From Cheiracanthium punctorium (taxonomy: Eukaryota; Arthropoda; Arachnida; Araneae; Cheiracanthiidae), in NCBI GenBank assembly GCA_038373885.1, contig JAWZYV010018289.1, positions 372,001-436,000 on the forward strand: 64,000 bases of DNA, written 5' to 3'. Shown piece after piece: positions 59,113 through 64,000 of this stretch. The first letter of the stretch is position 1, and every line of letters begins with the position of its first letter. The notes below the pieces were generated by a model. The model saw only the letters and a list, made by a program, of their open reading frames with translations, had not been told where the DNA came from and did not search any database. Made by a program: the position numbers and the translations under genes.

Positions 59113-59504
59113 ATAAGGCTTATTCGTAAAAAAGACATAATTTTAAGACAAAACCCGAAGATGGGATCAGATAGAATGTTACTGAGCTACACATTGCTTG
59201 ATTCTTGCATGTTCATTGGTACATAAAAATTTAAACATCACACTACAGTAGACCCCCTCCTCCTCCTCATAACACGGAAGATATTTTGTTATGGGAATCC
59301 GTGTTGTACGGGTCCTGAGCTATACTCCACCTGGAGTGCGGACTCCGCTTATAATCGCTGGAAAAATTATTTGCACTCCTCAGAAACATGATATTTAATG
59401 TTGCAATTCAAATTTATATTAATTAGGAGCTAAAGCGTAATAAAATCAGAACATCTGTTTCAGCTGTATTTTTAATAATGTAAAACCTATTGGACACCTT
59501 GCGA

Positions 59505-59630
59505 ATTTGCCACCCATGGCGATTTTTCATTATTGGGCGACTTGCGTACATGTAAAGTTAATAAAAGCTACGGAACAGATAGGATAGCTTGCCACCAATG
59601 GCGACTTTTCATTATTTGGCGATTTAAACA
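59505..59630. repeat. 83-bp direct repeat with TGGCGA motif
   Basis: TTGCCACCCATGGCGATTTT near 59507 recurs as TTGCCACCAATGGCGACTTT near 59590. Each is followed by CATTATTKGGCGA. The motif resembles that of the composite repeat at 8.8-9.2 kb. Confidence 0.8.
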
Positions 59631-60414
59631 TGCTCACAACCTATAATTACTGTTCATTTAAGGTTACCGGAAAACCGTTATCCTTATTTTCATTTACATA
59701 ATCGTTTGCAGATTGGCGTACTTAGCACCACGAATTATACCATCTCGTCGCGCTAGCAAATATCCAAAGTGTATTATAACTGCTATAATAACATTTAACG
59801 AAAATTAACGCCGCGAAAATTAACTGCATAGTTAACGCCGCGAAATATTTCTACTGGTAGCAAATAATCCAGCTGGACCGAACCGGCTTTAAAATAATCT
59901 GCATTTTAATTATTTTTCATTTTCAAGATATTAGTGATTCTGTTTTGGAAAAACGAATAATCGCTAATTCTAAACTCCCGTTGTCTAAGCGAACTTACTA
60001 TTTGAAAATTGTCAACTTTGTGTAACACATTTTGAGTTACTTATTTCATATAGTTTTTATTTTGGCGTAAAGTAGGCGTAATTCTAACTCATGTTTGTAA
60101 ATTTCACGCGATTCTAATTACTTGGAAATGCTTTGTTGCAAAGGAATAAATGATTTTATGCCAAATCTGGCAACCATTATGTTTATTTTTTTTTTAGTTT
60201 TTTTATTAATATCTTCTAAAATAATTCGATTTTCGAAATTTAAATCAGCTTAGCAGGTTCCTCGGAATTTTTCGAATCTGTGGGCACCTTAGTCGAAATT
60301 CAAACCCGCACGGTTTAGGAGAAGGTAGGCGAACAAGCTTTTGACAGCGGCGACGACAGCGGCCCTTACTTTTTTTTAGAATAGAGAGATACCCAAATCG
60401 AATTTCATACACTT

Positions 60415-60800
60415 CTGGTAACGTGCGGAAACTCTTCGTATTTGAAAGATTTCATTTTGATGTGAACATCCGGAGGAAATCGTTTTATTAAAAAATGAAA
60501 TAAATAAATAAACTTATAAATTTGGAAAAAGCTGTTAAGTATGACGTCAAAATGAAGTCATTTGTCATTTGCAATAGCTAATTTTGTTACGCAAATGATT
60601 AACTTTTTCGACTCTCGGAAATGAAATGTTTCTGAAAATAGCGAAAAATCGCTTTAAAATGAGGGAACGGGTGGACTTTCAGGTTTTTAAAGTAGCGCAG
60701 ATTGTTTTCTATATTTTTATACATGATTATGAAAAATTTCAAGCGGATCGTACAAACTGTGTAATGTTATTAGACTTTTTGTCCTTGACTTTGTAATCTC
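60415..60800 (+). repeat. Dispersed repeat, copy 2 of a pair
   Basis: Same family and orientation as 54405-54830, with a different AT-rich middle. It lies inside the 4.3-kb hAT-like element. Confidence 0.85.
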
Positions 60801-60849
60801 TTTGCAGTAATGGCAAAAAAAGTTATCTTAAAGTCAGGGATCAGCGCAA

Positions 60850-61098
60850 CTACATAGTAGGATGATACGCTTTAAAGAATAACTTCCCATAGAGCTCAAT
60901 ATATTGGTAATATTTTGAGTGCTCCTGTAGAAAAACTATAAATGCTACATAGACCATTTTCAATAGGTTACATGGTACAGTAGATAAGAATAACATTTAA
61001 AATTCGTCGAAATCGATGCCTATTTACGGCAGTTACAATGCGGACGGACGGACAAACCGAAATCAAACACTTTTCAACCCTGTTGGAAAGTGTTAAAA
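60850..61098 (+). repeat. 175-180 bp family unit with terminal hairpin
   Basis: Shares GCTCCTGTAGA, TATTTACGGCAGTTA and GGACAAACCGAA with 58190-58790. It ends in CACTTTTCAACC/TTGGAAAGTGTT, a self-complementary terminus of the same design as at 10734-10765. Confidence 0.75.
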
Positions 61099-61699
61099 AG
61101 AGGAACAATAATAGAAATCTACTTGGTATTAATCATAAATGTTGTTAAGAACAGTTATTCCATTTGTATTCATTATATAAGTCGAAAATACCCAGTTTTG
61201 GGGTATTTACCCAGGCCTTGGGTAAATACCCGAAAAATATTTACCTACCCAGTGGGTATTTACCCACCCCACATCACTGATCACGACGAATGATCGCAGT
61301 TCAGGTGTCGTACAGAAATTACGAAAGAAAAATATTTTTTTCCACTCTAGGACTAAGTGTTTACATACGAAATCATGTATAGTCCCTGATCATCTTTCTT
61401 TAGATATCTTTGCGACTTCGTATGATGATAAGGCTTAAATTTGGTACATCACCCGATGAGTGTATGGGGCACATTTTACTAACTGGGAATGTTTTTGTAC
61501 GGGGGTCGTATAAAAATTTAGAAAGTGTAACTTTTTGAAAATTGCCGAGAAGAATTTTTTCTTAACGGAGTATTATTTCCGACCCTATTTTGATCATTTT
61601 TTTCCAATTTACACTGCCCATTTATCTCTCTAATAGATAAAGAATTAAAGCACGTTACTGCCTTTCTGGGACACCCTGTATACTGACTTTAAAAATTTA

Positions 61700-64000
61700 A
61701 AAGCGAAGATTTCGAAAATAAAACTTTACAGAAATATTAATGACATGCAATAATATTTTCATGCACAACTTCTTTCTGTTTGTGGGCCACAGAAATTTAA
61801 ATGTACGGTATCAAGTGTGTAGTGCATTTTTTTTTAAAAGTAATACAATCTTAAAAACAATATATTAAAGACTAATTGATGGATGTAATGAAAAAATTCT
61901 AAAAATGTATTTATAGGTTTCTTTGCAATTAAAGTTCTTGAAAGTATGATGGCACACATAGGAAAAGTGGTACACAGTAGTGTTTGTCATGTCGGCAACA
62001 AGTCATATCATAACTAAACAAAAAATTGAGTTAGGTGAATGAAAGAATTGACTTTCTTTCTTTTTTTTTCTTTTTGTAAATAGTACGTTACACTGTTTAT
62101 AAAAAGGAAAACTGTTCACCTAATTCAACTTTTTTTTTCTTCCGGTTATGGCCAATCAAACTTATTGCGGACATGACATACCGCCCAATTATCAAAAAAA
62201 GTTATTGAAAATATCATGGCACATATTGATAAGTCAATTATTAAATTATAACTGAACATTTTCTGATGCTATGTTTATTTATTACAATTAAAAAAAATCT
62301 GAAATAATTAAATTTTCACAATTAATTCCTTAAATTAAATTGATGGATTCTGATTCCGCATGATTCTGATTACGCATGAAACTGGACTGGCGGGTGAATG
62401 GGAAAGGTGTTCATGAGCCAATAATGGTCCGCGGGCCAAATTTTGTGCATACTTAATTGAAATCAAAGATTTAAAAAAAAATCAGTTAATTTAAACCAGG
62501 ATTTAAATCATTGACACCCTGATGAAAAATATGATAAACAATTGTCACTTTCGAGCATTTTAATAAAAAATTGACCGTGTCAGAAGTAGGATATTTCAGC
62601 CTGTACACAATTTTTAAGGTCAGTAGAAATAATTTCATACCACTACAGTTAAAAAGTATCAAATTTTGAGTAACTTGTGAATCTTTCACTTTTTTAATTT
62701 CTCTCCCCCCTCCGCCTTTTTTGTGGACAAAACTTGGTTTAGCAGTTTCATTCATTTTCAGTGGATCTCCGTTCAGCGCGCAGAGTCTTCTTTCGTCATT
62801 TATTTTTCCGTAATTGCCTTTGAATTAAAAAAAAAAATGTTGATTACAATTTTTGAGTGATATCATCCTTTTAAAAATGAAACAGCTGCTTTTTTTGATT
62901 AATTCAAAACTTCATTCATTTATTTATTTTAATATTTAGTCAATCTAATTGCATTGTCAGACAGGACTAGTCTCCGGATTTTGGCCAGAGTCTCGGGCTT
63001 TTTTTTTTTCTTAAAAAAAAAAAAAAAAAAATCCTGTTTTGGCTGTCAGGATTTTTCTTTAACATTTTCAGGCTTTTTAAGAGTTTAATCAGAAACTGAA
63101 CTTTCTCTATTTTACTCTTCGGATTCGCTAGATCATTTCTTGTTCCTTTCATGGTGCTCAACCTCAGAGCATTTGACTCGAAATAATGCATCTGAAGTTA
63201 TTCTAAAAAATCTTCTTATAGAAATGAATGTTCATTATTTATCTAGAAATATGCTAGAAATTTAAAAGCTGCATAAAATTAGTAAAATAATTTTTTGTTA
63301 AAAAAATCTAGACATTTCAAGTTTTAGTGTTATCTTATATAAATTATATATATTAATAGTTTTTTCTCATATGCATTTTGAGTGTTTCATATTTTCTACT
63401 ATTTTTTTAAATCAAAATTTGGAAATTGAATTTACATTATACAACAAAGTGCCAAAAAACTTAAGTTTACCCTCCAGAAGATTAAAATATTTTGTAAATT
63501 TAAATGAATTTGAAAGAAAAGGGAGACAAAAAAGGCCTGTCCCCTTTCAGATTTTTTTTTTTTTCCCTGGATCCACCACTGAGTAATATGATATTAAGCA
63601 TATACCGACTCGTATGTCATGTCAATTGAGAAAAGTATAATTATGCATGCATGTTATGCCGGAATGATATGCATAAGAGATCTCAGGTTTTTTTTAAGTT
63701 TGGAAACTTGGCACGTCTGCTTTGTCATATCACTATATGCCAAAGTGTTTGCTGGCACTTTAAACGGTTACAAAAATACCACAGAAATCGGTATGCCCAG
63801 AGAAAAAAGCTTTAATCACGGTTCACGATTCAAGCTTTTTTGTCAATAATCCAAATTACCAATATTGTTAATCGTAAATATTAATTGTTAGCTTTCAATT
63901 GTGAATAATTTTTTTTTCTAAACACTGGTAGATTAAAAAAAAAAAAAAACATTTCTAATAAGGAGTGATTTCATGGTTGACATCACTGATTTTTGTGAAA
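61700..64000. other. No gene seen: AT-rich, with a half-element at 63540-63580
   Basis: TCCCTGGATCCACCACTG ending at 63580 is the right end of a CAGTGGnGGATCC-type miniature element; its left end was not found. Poly-A/T tracts occur near 63000-63031 and 63935. No exon is supported, consistent with intron or intergenic DNA. Confidence 0.55.

Larger units (their letters stand above)
56944..61279. mobile_element. hAT-like element, 4.3 kb, perfect 8-bp duplication
   Basis: The left CAGTGATGTAAAATACCCG and the reverse complement of the right end, CAGTGATGTGGGGTGGGTA, fit hAT ends. Both have GGGTATTTACC-type subterminal repeats. ATCACGAC is duplicated exactly at 56936-56943 and 61280-61287. The interior carries a CA microsatellite (57055-57076), a miniature element (58452-58619), units of the 175-180 bp family and a copy of the dispersed repeat (60415). 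It has no long transposase frame, so it is non-autonomous or decayed. Confidence 0.88.
56643..61682. mobile_element. Inverted-repeat element split by a 4.3-kb insertion
   Basis: The left arm from 56643 and the reverse complement of the right arm ending at 61682 share GGTGTCCC, GCTTTAATTCTTTATCTATT, CTCCGTTAAGAAAAAATTC, TTTTTATACGACCCC and GCCCCATA segments. The outer ends, TATAAGTGGTG and TATACAGGGTG, resemble those at 28849 and 41301. Without the inner insertion the element would be about 0.7 kb. Confidence 0.78.

Overview
The window reads as one stretch of a large, AT-rich animal genome that is dense in transposons. Very long introns, many short DNA transposons and a Ty3/gypsy relic suggest an arthropod, possibly a chelicerate such as a spider. 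That assignment is inference; no species marker is visible.

The one gene identified with confidence is RCC1, the chromatin-bound guanine nucleotide exchange factor for Ran. It lies on the minus strand at about 2.2-13.4 kb. Four coding exons (12804-13362, 11176-11369, 4160-4342, 2196-2415) splice in frame through GT/AG sites into 385 residues. They give a long charged nuclear tail and the first part of the beta-propeller. The remaining blades lie beyond position 1. The introns hold a Helitron with a hAT-type insert, a minisatellite inside a terminal-inverted-repeat element, a 175-180 bp tandem array and a tRNA-like relic.

From 13.4 to 42 kb there is no convincing host exon. The region contains hAT-like elements at 13.6 and 15.6-17.3 kb, a broken Ty3/gypsy pol at 19.7-22.0 kb with its 3' tail repeated in inverted orientation, fragments of hAT and mariner-type transposases, and elements with long terminal inverted repeats. 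A candidate promoter at 39.5 kb carries an exact RFX X-box match.

Two plus-strand candidate first coding exons follow, 42995-43055 and 49188-49278. Each lies in GC-richer sequence, ends in a good splice donor and leaves phase 1. They could be alternative first exons of one gene whose other exons lie to the right, or two separate genes. Neither protein start is recognised.

The rest is mostly mobile DNA. The most distinctive family is a TTAA-flanked foldback element with four copies (36.1, 47.8, 53.1 and 53.9 kb). In two copies the hairpin arms are identical and share substitutions private to that copy. Numerous hAT-like miniature elements begin CAGnGnCG and have 8-bp target duplications, several perfect. 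At 56.6-61.7 kb a 4.3-kb hAT-like element with a perfect 8-bp duplication sits inside another inverted-repeat element and itself contains further insertions. No CRISPR array, operon or rRNA gene is visible.
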